Notes under the pieces: model-generated
What the model saw: only the letters and a program-made list of their open reading frames with translations
What the model was told of the DNA's origin: nothing
Database searches by the model: none
Origin: Chitinophaga sp. CF418
GTDB lineage: Bacteria > Bacteroidota > Bacteroidia > Chitinophagales > Chitinophagaceae
Length of the DNA stretch: 64,000 bases
Direction: 5' to 3'
Assembly: GCF_900142925.1 (NCBI RefSeq)
Contig: NZ_FRCN01000002.1
Coordinates: 124,001-188,000 of the forward strand
Made by a program: the position numbers and the translations under genes
In this document: piece after piece, positions 7,879 to 15,951 of the stretch
Position numbering within the stretch: position 1 is the stretch's first letter
How the letters are laid out: each line of letters starts with the position of its first letter

Positions 7879-10800
7879 ATGCCATCTTCAAATATAGTCA
7901 TGTCCAGAGATCAGTACCAACGTCATTTCAGGGAAGTCTATGCCCGGCTGAACGGGCAGCAGCGCGCAGCCGTCGACCAGACGGAAGGCCCTGTCATGGT
8001 CATTGCCGGCCCCGGCACAGGTAAAACACAGATCCTTGCCTGCCGTATCGGCAAAATACTCCTGGATACCGACTATCTGCCTCAGAACATCCTCTGCCTT
8101 ACCTATACAGATGCCGGAACAGTGGCCATGCGGAAACGGTTAACAGACTTTATCGGTCCCGATGCCTACCGCGTCAATATCCACACCTTCCACTCTTTCT
8201 GTAACGAAGTGATCCAGGATAACCTGGGCCTCTTTGACAAACACCACCTCGATCCCGTTTCAGAACTGGAAAAGATCCAGTTGCTGAAAAAGCTGATCGA
8301 CGGCTTCACAAAGGATAATCCCCTGAAACGCTACCGGGGAGACGTGTACTTTGATATGAAGAACCTGGCCCATCTCTTCTCTATCATTAAAAAGGAAGGC
8401 TGGACTGTGGAATATATCACTCATGCTATCTCTGCCTATATTGAAAGCCTTCCCGCAAGGGATGCCTTCATCGCAAAGAAAGCAGGCAGGCACTTTGCCA
8501 GGGGGGATATCCGTACAGATAAGATCGCCCAGGAAAAGGAAAAGATGGTACGCCTCCAGGCCGCTGTAGAGCAGTTTCCCATATTTACCGCTTCCATGCA
8601 TGCTGCAGGCCGCTATGATTTTGATGATATGATCAATTGGGTGATCGGGGCATTTGAAACTAATCCCAATCTGCTGGCCGACTACCGGGAACGGTTCCAA
8701 TACATCCTGGTAGATGAATACCAGGATACCAGCGGCACCCAGAACAAACTGGTACAACTGCTGATAGGTGAACAGGAAAGCCCCAACATCTTTGTTGTGG
8801 GTGATGACGATCAGTCCATCTACCGCTTCCAGGGCGCCAGTATTGAGAACATGGCCCAATTTGCAGACACTTTTGCGGATACGCTGCAAACCATCGTGCT
8901 GACACATAACTACCGCTCCGTACAGTCTATCCTGGATGTATCCATGTCCCTGATAGAAAACAACGGAGACGCCAGGCTGGTAAACCAGTTACCAGGACTT
9001 AGCAAGCACCTGACCGCTGCTGCCAGTCACCTGATACCACTGGATATTCCGCCTGTTATCCGGCGTTACAATACGCCCCGGGATGAAATGATAGACATTA
9101 CCCGGCAGATCGCTCAGCTACTGGATAACGGCGTAGCTCCCGGCAGGATCGCTGTTATTTACCGGGAAAATAAATACGGGGAAGAGCTGGCCCGCTACTG
9201 CCGGTTCCAGCATATCCCCTTCTATTCAAAACGGAGCATCAACCTGTTTGAAATACCGTTTGCCCGGAAGGTGCTGACTATCCTCCGCTATATCGCCTGT
9301 GAAATAGATACACCTTATAGTGGAGATGATCTGCTGTTCTCCATCCTGCATTACGACTTTTATAACATCCCTGCCATAGAGGTGGCCAAGATCAGTATAA
9401 GGGCCGCAGAGAAAGGTTACAGGGAAAAGTCTTCCATACGCCAGTACCTCCAGGAATGGCAACATACCCGCAATCTCACTCTTTTTACGGCGGCGCCGGA
9501 ACAGGCCCTGATCGATTTTACCCGTATCATGGAGGCGCTGATAAAGGATGCACACAACCTCACCCTGCAACAGCTTTTTGCTGCCATTATCAATGAATGC
9601 GGAATACTTTCGTATGTAATGCAGTCGCCGGAAAAGCCCTGGTTCATGAAAGTACTGCAGTCACTCTTTGACTTTATAAAAGCGGAAACACACCGGAATC
9701 CGGATCTGACACTGGTCCCTTTTATGGACATGACGGACCTGATGGAACATAATAAGATCACTATTCCCATCGTCCAGGTTTCAGGGAACGAAAAAGGGAT
9801 CAATCTGCTCACAGCCCATGGCGCCAAGGGACTGGAATTTGAGTATGTATACATTGCCGGCGCCAACTCCCACCTGTGGGAAAAGAAAGCCAGGAGCAAT
9901 ACCGGCTTTGCCTTCCCGGATACCCTCTTTACCACTGCGGTAACCAGCACTGATGAACAGGAGCTGCGCAGACTGTTCTATGTGGCAATGACCCGGGCGG
10001 AGAAATACCTGTATATCAGTTATCCTGAGTTCAGAACAGATGGTAAACCACTGGAACCCAGCCTGTTCATCACAGAAATACTGGAACAACATACGCTGCC
10101 TGTTGAGAAAGTAATTATTCCGGAGGATGTCCTGTTTACATTTGAGGCCCTCCAATATACCCATGGCGTGGCGCCGGAAATAGCGAGAACCGACCAGCAG
10201 TTCATTGATACTCTGCTGGCCAGTTTTGTAATGAACGTGACCGCCCTCAATAACTATCTGGACTGCCCATTGGGCTTTTATTATAAAAACCTGGTACGGG
10301 TACCTTCCGGCCGCTCGGAAAACACAGAGTTTGGCTCTGCCGTGCACTATGCGCTGGAAAAACTGTTCCAGAAAATGCAGGAAAGCAAACAATATGAATT
10401 CCCCTCCAAAGAAGAATTCATCCGTGACTTTACCTGGAGCATGCTGCGCAACCGGGAAAGCTTCACCAGGGAATCCTTTGAAAGAAGGCTGGAATACGGA
10501 AAAGATATCCTGGACAGCTATTACGACACCTATCTGTCGCAATGGAACAAGGTGGTCAGCGTGGAACGGAACGTCCGGAATGTAGTGGTCAGCGGCGTAC
10601 CGCTGAAAGGCAAGATTGACAAGCTGGAGTTTGAGGGTAAGCTGGTGAATGTAGTGGACTACAAAACCGGCGATTATGAAAAGACCATCAGGGAATACCA
10701 GAAATTTGCCCGCCCTGACCAGCAACACCCTGACGGCGGGGACTACTGGCGGCAGGCGGTGTTTTATAAGGTCCTGCTGGACAATTACCACCAGAAGAAC

Positions 10801-11073
10801 TGGAAAGTGGTAAGTACCGAGTTTGACTTCATTGAGCCGAACAGACAGAAAGTATATCATAAGGAAAAGGTGGTCATCACTCCGGAGGATGTCAGCCTTG
10901 TTACGCAGCAGATCGTTTCCACCTGGACAAAGATCCAGAACAAGGAATTCTATACCGGTTGCGGTAAAAAGGACTGCGTATGGTGCAATTTTGTGAAGGA
11001 TAATAAACTGTATGTGGCGCTTCACGAGCCAACGGAAAACGAAATGGAACTTCCCGCCCGTTTGGGAGACTGA
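7879..11073 (+). CDS. UvrD-type helicase fused to a PD-(D/E)XK nuclease with probable Fe-S cysteines
   Basis: 1064 aa from the ATG at 7879; alternatives are TTG 7867 and ATG 7900. SF1 helicase motifs are in order: Walker A 'GPGTGKT' (about residue 47), 'VDEYQDTSG' (about 278), 'DDDQSIYRFQGA', 'LTHNYRS', 'TAHGAKGLEFEYVYIAG' and 'LFYVAMTRAEKYLY' (about 699). The C-terminal third is a RecB-like nuclease with 'FGSAVHYALEKLF', 'KGKIDKLE' and 'VVDYKTG' (about 925). One Cys in 'LDCPLGFYY' (about 795) and three in 'CGKKDCVWC' (about 1027-1036) bracket the nuclease, as in AddB/Cas4 Fe-S nucleases. This indicates an ATP-dependent DNA end-processing enzyme. No AddB or RecC partner is adjacent. Confidence 0.93.
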   Translation: MPSSNIVMSRDQYQRHFREVYARLNGQQRAAVDQTEGPVMVIAGPGTGKTQILACRIGKILLDTDYLPQNILCLTYTDAGTVAMRKRLTDFIGPDAYRVNIHTFHSFCNEVIQDNLGLFDKHHLDPVSELEKIQLLKKLIDGFTKDNPLKRYRGDVYFDMKNLAHLFSIIKKEGWTVEYITHAISAYIESLPARDAFIAKKAGRHFARGDIRTDKIAQEKEKMVRLQAAVEQFPIFTASMHAAGRYDFDDMINWVIGAFETNPNLLADYRERFQYILVDEYQDTSGTQNKLVQLLIGEQESPNIFVVGDDDQSIYRFQGASIENMAQFADTFADTLQTIVLTHNYRSVQSILDVSMSLIENNGDARLVNQLPGLSKHLTAAASHLIPLDIPPVIRRYNTPRDEMIDITRQIAQLLDNGVAPGRIAVIYRENKYGEELARYCRFQHIPFYSKRSINLFEIPFARKVLTILRYIACEIDTPYSGDDLLFSILHYDFYNIPAIEVAKISIRAAEKGYREKSSIRQYLQEWQHTRNLTLFTAAPEQALIDFTRIMEALIKDAHNLTLQQLFAAIINECGILSYVMQSPEKPWFMKVLQSLFDFIKAETHRNPDLTLVPFMDMTDLMEHNKITIPIVQVSGNEKGINLLTAHGAKGLEFEYVYIAGANSHLWEKKARSNTGFAFPDTLFTTAVTSTDEQELRRLFYVAMTRAEKYLYISYPEFRTDGKPLEPSLFITEILEQHTLPVEKVIIPEDVLFTFEALQYTHGVAPEIARTDQQFIDTLLASFVMNVTALNNYLDCPLGFYYKNLVRVPSGRSENTEFGSAVHYALEKLFQKMQESKQYEFPSKEEFIRDFTWSMLRNRESFTRESFERRLEYGKDILDSYYDTYLSQWNKVVSVERNVRNVVVSGVPLKGKIDKLEFEGKLVNVVDYKTGDYEKTIREYQKFARPDQQHPDGGDYWRQAVFYKVLLDNYHQKNWKVVSTEFDFIEPNRQKVYHKEKVVITPEDVSLVTQQIVSTWTKIQNKEFYTGCGKKDCVWCNFVKDNKLYVALHEPTENEMELPARLGD

Positions 11074-11156
11074 ATAAGGGTTATGGCAGACTGATTTGGA
11101 TTTTACTGTTTGGAATTTGATCTTTGGAGCCGGTTTTTGGTATAATACTATAGATA

Positions 11157-12635
11157 ATGAATCATAACTTCCGTGGCTGGGCCTACTGGCTGATAATGAT
11201 AAGTGCCTCCATCTTTTTGTTCCCAGGCTGCGCCAACATTGTTCCACCCAGCGGCGGACCTAAAGATACACTTGCTCCGAAGCTGGCTGGCATTACGCCA
11301 CCGGATTCGACCCTCCACTTCAAGGCGAAGAAGGTCACCTTTACATTTAACGAATATGTGCAGCTGGACAACATCTTCGAAAAGCTGATCGTATCTCCTA
11401 CCCTCAAACGTATTCCCACCGTGACTTCCAAGCTGAAAACCGTTACCATGGTGATCAAGGATACGCTGGCCGAGAATACCACTTACACTTTTAACTTTTC
11501 AGACGCCATCCGCGATAACAATGAAAACAATCCTATACAGGATTTTCAATATGTCGTATCTACCGGCGACTACCTGGATTCTCTCCAGGTTAGGGGCTTT
11601 ATCATAGATGCAGAAACCGGGAAACCTGACAGTAATGTGTCAGTGATGATCTACCGGAATAACATAGATTCTGTGGTGTCCAAAGAGAAACCCGTCTATT
11701 TTGCCCGTTCAAAAGGAAGTGGGGCCTTCTGGTTCAGGAATATGGCTCCGGGAAATTACAAGCTGTTTGCCCTGAAAGAAGAAGACAGGGACCTCCAGTA
11801 CAATCAGCCAAAAGAGTTGATCGCCTTCAGCGACAGTCTACTCCACCTAACTGATAAGAACCTGAAAGACATCACCCTGCTCATGTTTATGGAACAGGAC
11901 AGTACGCTAAAGAAACCTGAAGGGGCCGCGCAGGAGCAACAACCGGCGGAAGAAGAAACTGAGAAGGAAAAAAAGGACAAGGAAAAAGAAAAGAAAAAGA
12001 AACGCACCCTGAATATTTCCCCTGACCTGGCCGACAATAAACAGGAATTGGGCAAACCTTTGCTGCTCACCTTTAGTGCGCCTGTCAAAACGCTGGACAG
12101 TACAGCCTTCCATCTGACACAGGATACGGTGTTCACGCCGGTGGCGTTCACCACTTCCTTCGATTCCACCCGTACCAAACTATCGGTACATTTTGACTGG
12201 AAAGAAGGTAAGCCCTACAGGCTCATCATACCTAAAGAATCTGTGGCCGATACAGCCGGTATTCAACCGGCAAAAGCAGATACGATCAGCTTTGCCGCCA
12301 AAAAGGAATCTGATTATGGCAAGGTTATGCTGACCCTGACCCTCAGCGACAGCACCAAAGCCATGGTTAGCGATACCATGCATTATGTGGCCCAGCTGGT
12401 CAGTAATAAGGAAGTGAAATACTCGGGGAAAATTGAACGGAACTCCTGGGTCCAGAAACGTATTACCCCCGGGGAATATGAGGTATGGATACTCCTGGAC
12501 GACAATAATAACGGGAAATGGGACCGTGGCGTGTACTATGGTACGCCTAAAAAACAACCGGAAAGAGTAGTCAGCTTCCCTAAAAAAGAGAATATTAAAG
12601 CCAACTGGGGAGTAAAGATCCCGCTGACATTATAA
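11157..12635 (+). CDS. Ig-like domain lipoprotein
   Basis: 492 aa. The SPII signal ends 'IFLFPGC', followed by 'ANIVPPSGGPKDTLAPKL', a hallmark of Bacteroidota lipoproteins with a SbsA-type Ig-like domain. The N-terminal Ig-like domain spans about residues 30-135. A carboxypeptidase-regulatory-like segment follows ('RGFIIDAETGKPDSNVSVMIY'). An acidic/basic low-complexity linker (about 255-285, Glu/Lys-rich) leads to a second Ig-like region. Function is unknown; envelope location is inferred. It sits 83 bp after the helicase gene and 16 bp before recR, so it may be cotranscribed with recR. Confidence 0.88.
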   Translation: MNHNFRGWAYWLIMISASIFLFPGCANIVPPSGGPKDTLAPKLAGITPPDSTLHFKAKKVTFTFNEYVQLDNIFEKLIVSPTLKRIPTVTSKLKTVTMVIKDTLAENTTYTFNFSDAIRDNNENNPIQDFQYVVSTGDYLDSLQVRGFIIDAETGKPDSNVSVMIYRNNIDSVVSKEKPVYFARSKGSGAFWFRNMAPGNYKLFALKEEDRDLQYNQPKELIAFSDSLLHLTDKNLKDITLLMFMEQDSTLKKPEGAAQEQQPAEEETEKEKKDKEKEKKKKRTLNISPDLADNKQELGKPLLLTFSAPVKTLDSTAFHLTQDTVFTPVAFTTSFDSTRTKLSVHFDWKEGKPYRLIIPKESVADTAGIQPAKADTISFAAKKESDYGKVMLTLTLSDSTKAMVSDTMHYVAQLVSNKEVKYSGKIERNSWVQKRITPGEYEVWILLDDNNNGKWDRGVYYGTPKKQPERVVSFPKKENIKANWGVKIPLTL

Positions 12636-12651
12636 TTCCTAATTTTACATC

Positions 12652-13269
12652 ATGATATTTTCCTCCGCCCTGATAGAAAATGCAGTTAATGAGTTTGCGC
12701 GGTTGCCGGGCATTGGCAAAAAAACGGCGTTACGCCTGGTATTGCACCTGCTGAAGCAGGATCCCGCACAGGTAAAGCTGTTTGGTGAAGTAGTGACCCG
12801 TATGCGGGATCAGATCAAATTCTGTAAGATCTGCCATAATGTTTCCGACCAGGAGATCTGCAGTATCTGCGCCAATCCCTCCAGGAATAAGGCGCTGGTA
12901 TGTGTGGTAGAGAATATCCGTGATGTGATGGCCATCGAAAATACCCAGCAGTTCAACGGGACTTATCATGTATTGGGTGGTATTATCTCCCCTATTGACG
13001 GTGTAGGCCCGGACCAGCTGAATATCTATACATTGGTGGACAGGGTGCAGCAGCAAGGGATCGAGGAGATCATTATGGCGCTCAGCCCAACAATTGAAGG
13101 AGATACAACGATCTATTATCTGTCTAAAAAACTCAAGGAATTCCCGGTAAAGATCACAACAATTGCCAGGGGTATTGCCTTTGGCGGTGAGCTGGAATAT
13201 GCGGATGAGATGACGCTTGCAAGGTCTATCTCCAACAGGTTGCCGCTGGAGAGCTATGTACAGAAGTAA
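12652..13269 (+). CDS. recR: Recombination mediator RecR
   Basis: 205 aa, standard length. The N-terminal HhH ('[17 protein letters not shown]') is followed by a C4 zinc finger ('[16 protein letters not shown]', residues of about 60-75) and a Toprim domain ('[22 protein letters not shown]', '[16 protein letters not shown]'). RecR acts with RecO and RecF to load RecA at gaps. Only 16 bp separate it from the upstream lipoprotein gene. A strong hairpin follows about 50 bp after the stop. Confidence 0.98.
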   Translation: MIFSSALIENAVNEFARLPGIGKKTALRLVLHLLKQDPAQVKLFGEVVTRMRDQIKFCKICHNVSDQEICSICANPSRNKALVCVVENIRDVMAIENTQQFNGTYHVLGGIISPIDGVGPDQLNIYTLVDRVQQQGIEEIIMALSPTIEGDTTIYYLSKKLKEFPVKITTIARGIAFGGELEYADEMTLARSISNRLPLESYVQK

Positions 13270-13320
13270 TGATAAAACTGATCAGTCAGCCGGCAGGCAC
13301 ATCTGAACATTATAAAAAAA

Positions 13321-13370
13321 GCAAAACGCTTAACGCAGAATGGTCGCCCATTTCGTGTTAAGCGTTTTGC
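13321..13370. terminator. Terminator between recR and the converging small gene
   Basis: A perfect 14-bp stem (GCAAAACGCTTAAC / GTTAAGCGTTTTGC) with a 22-nt loop, an A run on the left and TT on the right, so it can act in both directions. It shares the CGCTTAAC core with the hairpin at 4998-5040. Confidence 0.8.
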
Positions 13371-13459
13371 TTAAAAAGATACGAGTGCTGAACAACACCC
13401 GTGTGTGTTTAACCTGTAATTCCACGTTATGAAAAATCGTTATGGTTGGTTAATGCTTT

Positions 13460-13651
13460 TTATGTTAAATGCTCATCACGCTGTTCACCTTCTCTTTCTC
13501 TCAGTTCTCTCCAGCGCTGCATCTCGTATTTATTCAAAAAACAGATCTTAAATACCTCTGAACCCTCCCTGTCAGCATCCGCAGGCACCGGGTACAGTCC
13601 ATACTGAGCCAGGTGTTGCTGCAAGCTTTGTACATGCTCGGCAATACTCAT
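13460..13651 (-). CDS. Small hypothetical protein (63 aa)
   Basis: Starts at ATG 13651 ('MSIAEHVQSLQQHLAQYGLYPVPADADREGSEVFKI'). It has no signal peptide and no membrane segment. The N-terminal helix is Gln/His/Leu-rich and the C-terminus is strongly charged ('RWRELREREGEQRDEHLT'). I do not recognise the family. It lies 59 bp downstream of a 30-codon reading frame on the same strand and shares its likely promoter at 13844-13875. Coding is supported mainly by composition and by the bidirectional terminator after its stop. Confidence 0.55.
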   Translation of the reverse strand: MSIAEHVQSLQQHLAQYGLYPVPADADREGSEVFKICFLNKYEMQRWRELREREGEQRDEHLT

Positions 13652-13710
13652 TGTAATAATGATTTAATGCAGGTTAAAAACTAAACGGTCAAATGGTGGT
13701 AATGCGCCGG

Positions 13711-13803
13711 TTAGCAGCAACAGGCCTGGTTATAATGGCAATTGCCTGTAAGCATGTTCTGGGTGTTGAAATGCCTTAACGATTGTTGTACGTCTTTTTG
13801 CAT
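13711..13803 (-). CDS. Candidate 30-aa peptide ending in three cysteines
   Basis: ATG at 13801-13803, TAA at 13711-13713. The peptide begins MQKDVQQSLRHF and ends NCHYNQACCC, with four cysteines in the last ten residues. A well-formed promoter lies about 41 bp upstream, and the next gene (13460-13651) begins 59 bp downstream on the same strand. No modification enzyme or transporter is adjacent, so calling it a modified peptide is unsupported. It could also be a leader peptide for the downstream gene, or non-coding leader RNA. The call rests on promoter position and the unusual C-terminus. Confidence 0.4.
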   Translation of the reverse strand: MQKDVQQSLRHFNTQNMLTGNCHYNQACCC

Positions 13804-13843
13804 CGTAATTCTCATTGCGGAAGCGTTGCTTCCTATTACCCTA

Positions 13844-13875
13844 CAAATATAGTAGACTTTACAAATCAAAACAAA
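13844..13875 (-). promoter_or_regulatory. Bacteroidota-type promoter reading leftwards
   Basis: On the minus strand TTTG (13872-13875) and TATATTTG (13844-13851) are spaced by 20 nt, matching -33 TTTG / -7 TAnnTTTG. The transcript would begin near 13838 and cover the 30-aa and 63-aa reading frames. Confidence 0.65.
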
Positions 13876-13900
13876 TTTTTTCTGCGTACCTCTTATAAAT

Positions 13901-13922
13901 CAAAAAGGGAGGTTATCAATCC
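13901..13922 (-). terminator. Weak terminator after the 100-aa membrane protein gene
   Basis: On the minus strand a 5-bp stem AGGGA/TCCCT with a 9-nt loop is followed by TTTTT. It is short but well placed, just after the stop of the gene at 13933-14235. Confidence 0.4.
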
Positions 13923-13932
13923 CTCCTCGATT

Positions 13933-14235
13933 TTATGCTGAAGTTATCTTTTCAAAATGTTTTAGCAACTCCTCAACTGTAGACAACTTTGTTTTCTCTC
14001 TTTTTTCTCTGAGCTTGATTTTCTCCTCCTCACTAATAGAACGATCTATCAATAGATCATCAATTTCCTTAATTACCTCTTCCCTTGTTCTATCAATGTC
14101 CTTTTGTTCATAATACGCAGAAATCTTAGACCAGATAAATTTTATGCCCAAAGCTAAAGCCGGCGCTAAAATTATAAGCCATGATTTAAGAGGGTTCTCT
14201 TCTGGTAAATTACGTGCGAGACTTGCGATTAACAT
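13933..14235 (-). CDS. Small membrane protein with charged helical C-terminus
   Basis: 100 aa from the ATG at 14235. One membrane helix ('SWLIILAPALALGIKFIW') is followed by about 65 charged, probably helical residues ('EEVIKEIDDLLIDRSISEEEKIKLREKREK'). The frame stays open upstream for 28 more codons, back to the TAA at 14320-14322. That extra segment looks coding ('FWQRFRPPKNSITSKDV') but has no ATG, GTG or TTG. So the protein may start at a rare codon, or form one longer protein with the upstream 70-aa frame across the TAA. The family is unrecognised. The region is more AT-rich than its neighbours. Confidence 0.6.
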   Translation of the reverse strand: MLIASLARNLPEENPLKSWLIILAPALALGIKFIWSKISAYYEQKDIDRTREEVIKEIDDLLIDRSISEEEKIKLREKREKTKLSTVEELLKHFEKITSA

Positions 14236-14319
14236 TCCTCCACCGGCTCTATTATCTTTCTTTACATCTTTGGAGGTTATGGAATTTTTTGGGGGACGAA
14301 ACCTTTGCCAAAAATGTAT

Positions 14320-14532
14320 TTATTTAAGTCCTAAGAATATATCAGTAAACCGATTGACTGTATTTATATCGTTTTTCTTCTCAAGATCAAGTTCAACGAT
14401 CTCCCCGCTTTTGCTCGTAATCTTGATTTTCCTTGTCTTTTTAAAGTTGCTGATAAAAATTCCACCGAACTTTGAAACGACCGATACAGCAAATACAACG
14501 GCAAACGCTATCGTGATTATTGAATTAGTCAT
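14320..14532 (-). CDS. Small membrane protein (70 aa), upstream partner
   Basis: ATG at 14532. An N-terminal membrane helix ('SIITIAFAVVFAVSVVS') is followed by a basic stretch and a possible beta-hairpin ('KIKITSKSGEIVELDLEKK'). A -7 element (14558-14565) lies about 26 bp upstream, supporting this start. The TAA stop is in the same frame as the downstream 100-aa protein. The KITSKSGEIVELDL segment loosely recalls small effector-associated membrane components of bacterial conflict systems, but I cannot assign it. No effector gene is adjacent. Confidence 0.6.
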   Translation of the reverse strand: MTNSIITIAFAVVFAVSVVSKFGGIFISNFKKTRKIKITSKSGEIVELDLEKKNDINTVNRFTDIFLGLK

Positions 14533-14557
14533 AAATATGGTTTGAGTCTTTATGCAA

Positions 14558-14565
14558 CAAAAGTA
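14558..14565 (-). promoter_or_regulatory. -7 element for the small membrane gene pair
   Basis: The minus strand reads TACTTTTG (TAnnTTTG), about 26 bp upstream of the ATG at 14532. The -33 region is weak. Confidence 0.45.
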
Positions 14566-14800
14566 AATATTTTATTGACAATCTTTTGTTTTTAAATAGA
14601 ATAAAATAAAGTTATACTAATTGAATATCATTTACTTACGGTTATTAAAATGATAATGAATAGATATTCTTGTCAACCATTGTATCACGCTTTACATTTA
14701 GGTTAATTTTTCTTTATACATCATTTCCATTCTTCGTGCTTCATATTCCCGTCAGCTCTTTCGCCATGCTGCCCACTCGCGTAATAAGGTAATTATTAAG

Positions 14801-14808
14801 TACCTTTG
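14801..14808 (+). promoter_or_regulatory. -7 element of the methionine synthase genes
   Basis: TACCTTTG lies 82 bp before the start codon. The leader it would give contains most of the inverted repeat at 14808-14879. Confidence 0.5.
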
Positions 14809-14879
14809 TTTATTAGTTTCCGCGGGTGGATTTGTTTATTGTTCGACCTGCGGGTATTATTAAACCGTAACTAATAAAC
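14808..14879 (+). promoter_or_regulatory. Nested inverted repeat in the metH leader
   Basis: Outer arms GTTTATTAGTT (14808-14818) and AACTAATAAAC (14869-14879) are an 11-bp perfect match. Inner arms CCGCGGGT (14820-14827) and ACCTGCGG (14846-14853) pair over 8 bp with one G-U. It ends 11 bp before the start codon. It could be a structured 5' leader or an operator. I could not match it to SAM-I, SAM-II, SAH or cobalamin riboswitches. Confidence 0.5.
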
Positions 14880-14890
14880 GTATCACAATT

Positions 14891-15907
14891 ATGAAATCAT
14901 TATCCCAATGCGCCGCAGAGCGCATTCTGATCATTGATGGGGCAATGGGTACCATGATCCAGCGGTACAAGCTGGAGGAAGCGGATTACAGGGGTGAACG
15001 CTTTAAAGATTATCATCTGGATGTAAAAGGTAATAATGACCTGCTCTGTCTTACACAACCCCATATCATCGAAGCAATACATAAAGAATACCTGGAAGCC
15101 GGCGCCGATATTATCGAGACCAATACTTTCAGCAGCACTACCATTGCTATGGCAGACTACGATATGCAGTCGCTTGCCTATGAGCTGAACGTGGCTGCTG
15201 CGCGTATCGCCAGGAAAGCTGCAGATGAGTATACTGCCAAAAACCCTGATAAACCAAGGTTTGTGGCAGGAGCGATAGGCCCGCTGAACAAAACGCTATC
15301 CCTCTCTCCCGATGTAAACAATCCGGGCTTCCGTTCCGTTACTTTTGATGAGGTAGTAGATGCCTACTATGAACAGATCAAAGGATTGCACGAAGGAGGA
15401 GTAGACATTCTGCTTATTGAGACCATCTTTGACACACTGAACAGTAAAGCGGCCATCTTCGCCACAAAGAAATACTTCCGTGATATTGCCAGGCCGGAAC
15501 TGCCGGTAATGATATCAGGCACCATCACGGATGCTTCCGGAAGGACCCTGAGCGGCCAGACGCTGGAAGCGTTCTATATCTCCGTGATGCACGCAAGGCC
15601 ATTCTCAGTAGGGCTCAATTGTGCGCTGGGTGGAGAACAGATGCGGCCTTATATTTCCGAGCTGTCGCAGATAGCAGCCTGCAATGTAAGCTGCTACCCT
15701 AATGCGGGTCTGCCGAATGCATTTGGAGAATATGATGAAACACCAGATCATACGGCGCACATCATTGAAGATTTTGCCCGTGAAGGTTTTGTGAATATCG
15801 TAGGTGGCTGTTGTGGCACCACACCAGACCATATCCGTCATATTGCAGACCATGTAAAGAAGTTGCCTCCAAGACCTCTGCCCGTACAGGTGGAAGAACT
15901 GGCGTAA
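14891..15907 (+). CDS. Methionine synthase, homocysteine-binding subunit (split MetH, N-terminal part)
   Basis: 338 aa, equal to the Hcy-binding barrel of MetH. It begins with '[20 protein letters not shown]' and has the zinc ligands 'GLNCALGG' (about residue 245) and '[15 protein letters not shown]' (about residue 305). It activates homocysteine thiolate for methyl transfer from methylcobalamin. The folate, cobalamin and reactivation domains are on the next gene, 44 bp downstream, so the two products must work together. This two-gene arrangement occurs in other Bacteroidota. The leader carries a nested inverted repeat that may be regulatory. Confidence 0.95.
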   Translation: MKSLSQCAAERILIIDGAMGTMIQRYKLEEADYRGERFKDYHLDVKGNNDLLCLTQPHIIEAIHKEYLEAGADIIETNTFSSTTIAMADYDMQSLAYELNVAAARIARKAADEYTAKNPDKPRFVAGAIGPLNKTLSLSPDVNNPGFRSVTFDEVVDAYYEQIKGLHEGGVDILLIETIFDTLNSKAAIFATKKYFRDIARPELPVMISGTITDASGRTLSGQTLEAFYISVMHARPFSVGLNCALGGEQMRPYISELSQIAACNVSCYPNAGLPNAFGEYDETPDHTAHIIEDFAREGFVNIVGGCCGTTPDHIRHIADHVKKLPPRPLPVQVEELA

Positions 15908-15951
15908 ATCCGTACTGATTAAAGGAGTATTCTAATTACTACAGCAACACA

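Larger units (their letters stand above)
14533..14890. other. AT-rich divergent intergenic region with metH leader
   Basis: 358 bp between the small membrane gene (minus) and the methionine synthase pair (plus). It holds a -7 element for each side, and near metH a nested inverted repeat and a 10-bp direct repeat TTTGTTTATT (14805-14814 and 14831-14840). No tRNA or known riboswitch signature was recognised. Confidence 0.6.

Noticed and set aside
9781..11247. A 488-codon open frame on the minus strand opposite the helicase-nuclease
   Set aside because: It mirrors the codon structure of the plus-strand gene, which has unmistakable helicase motifs. Its product has no recognisable domain and shows the low-quality composition of an antisense shadow.
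14741..14890. SAM or cobalamin riboswitch before methionine synthase
   Set aside because: The conserved cores of SAM-I, SAM-II, SAH and B12 switches were not seen; only an uncharacterised inverted repeat is present.
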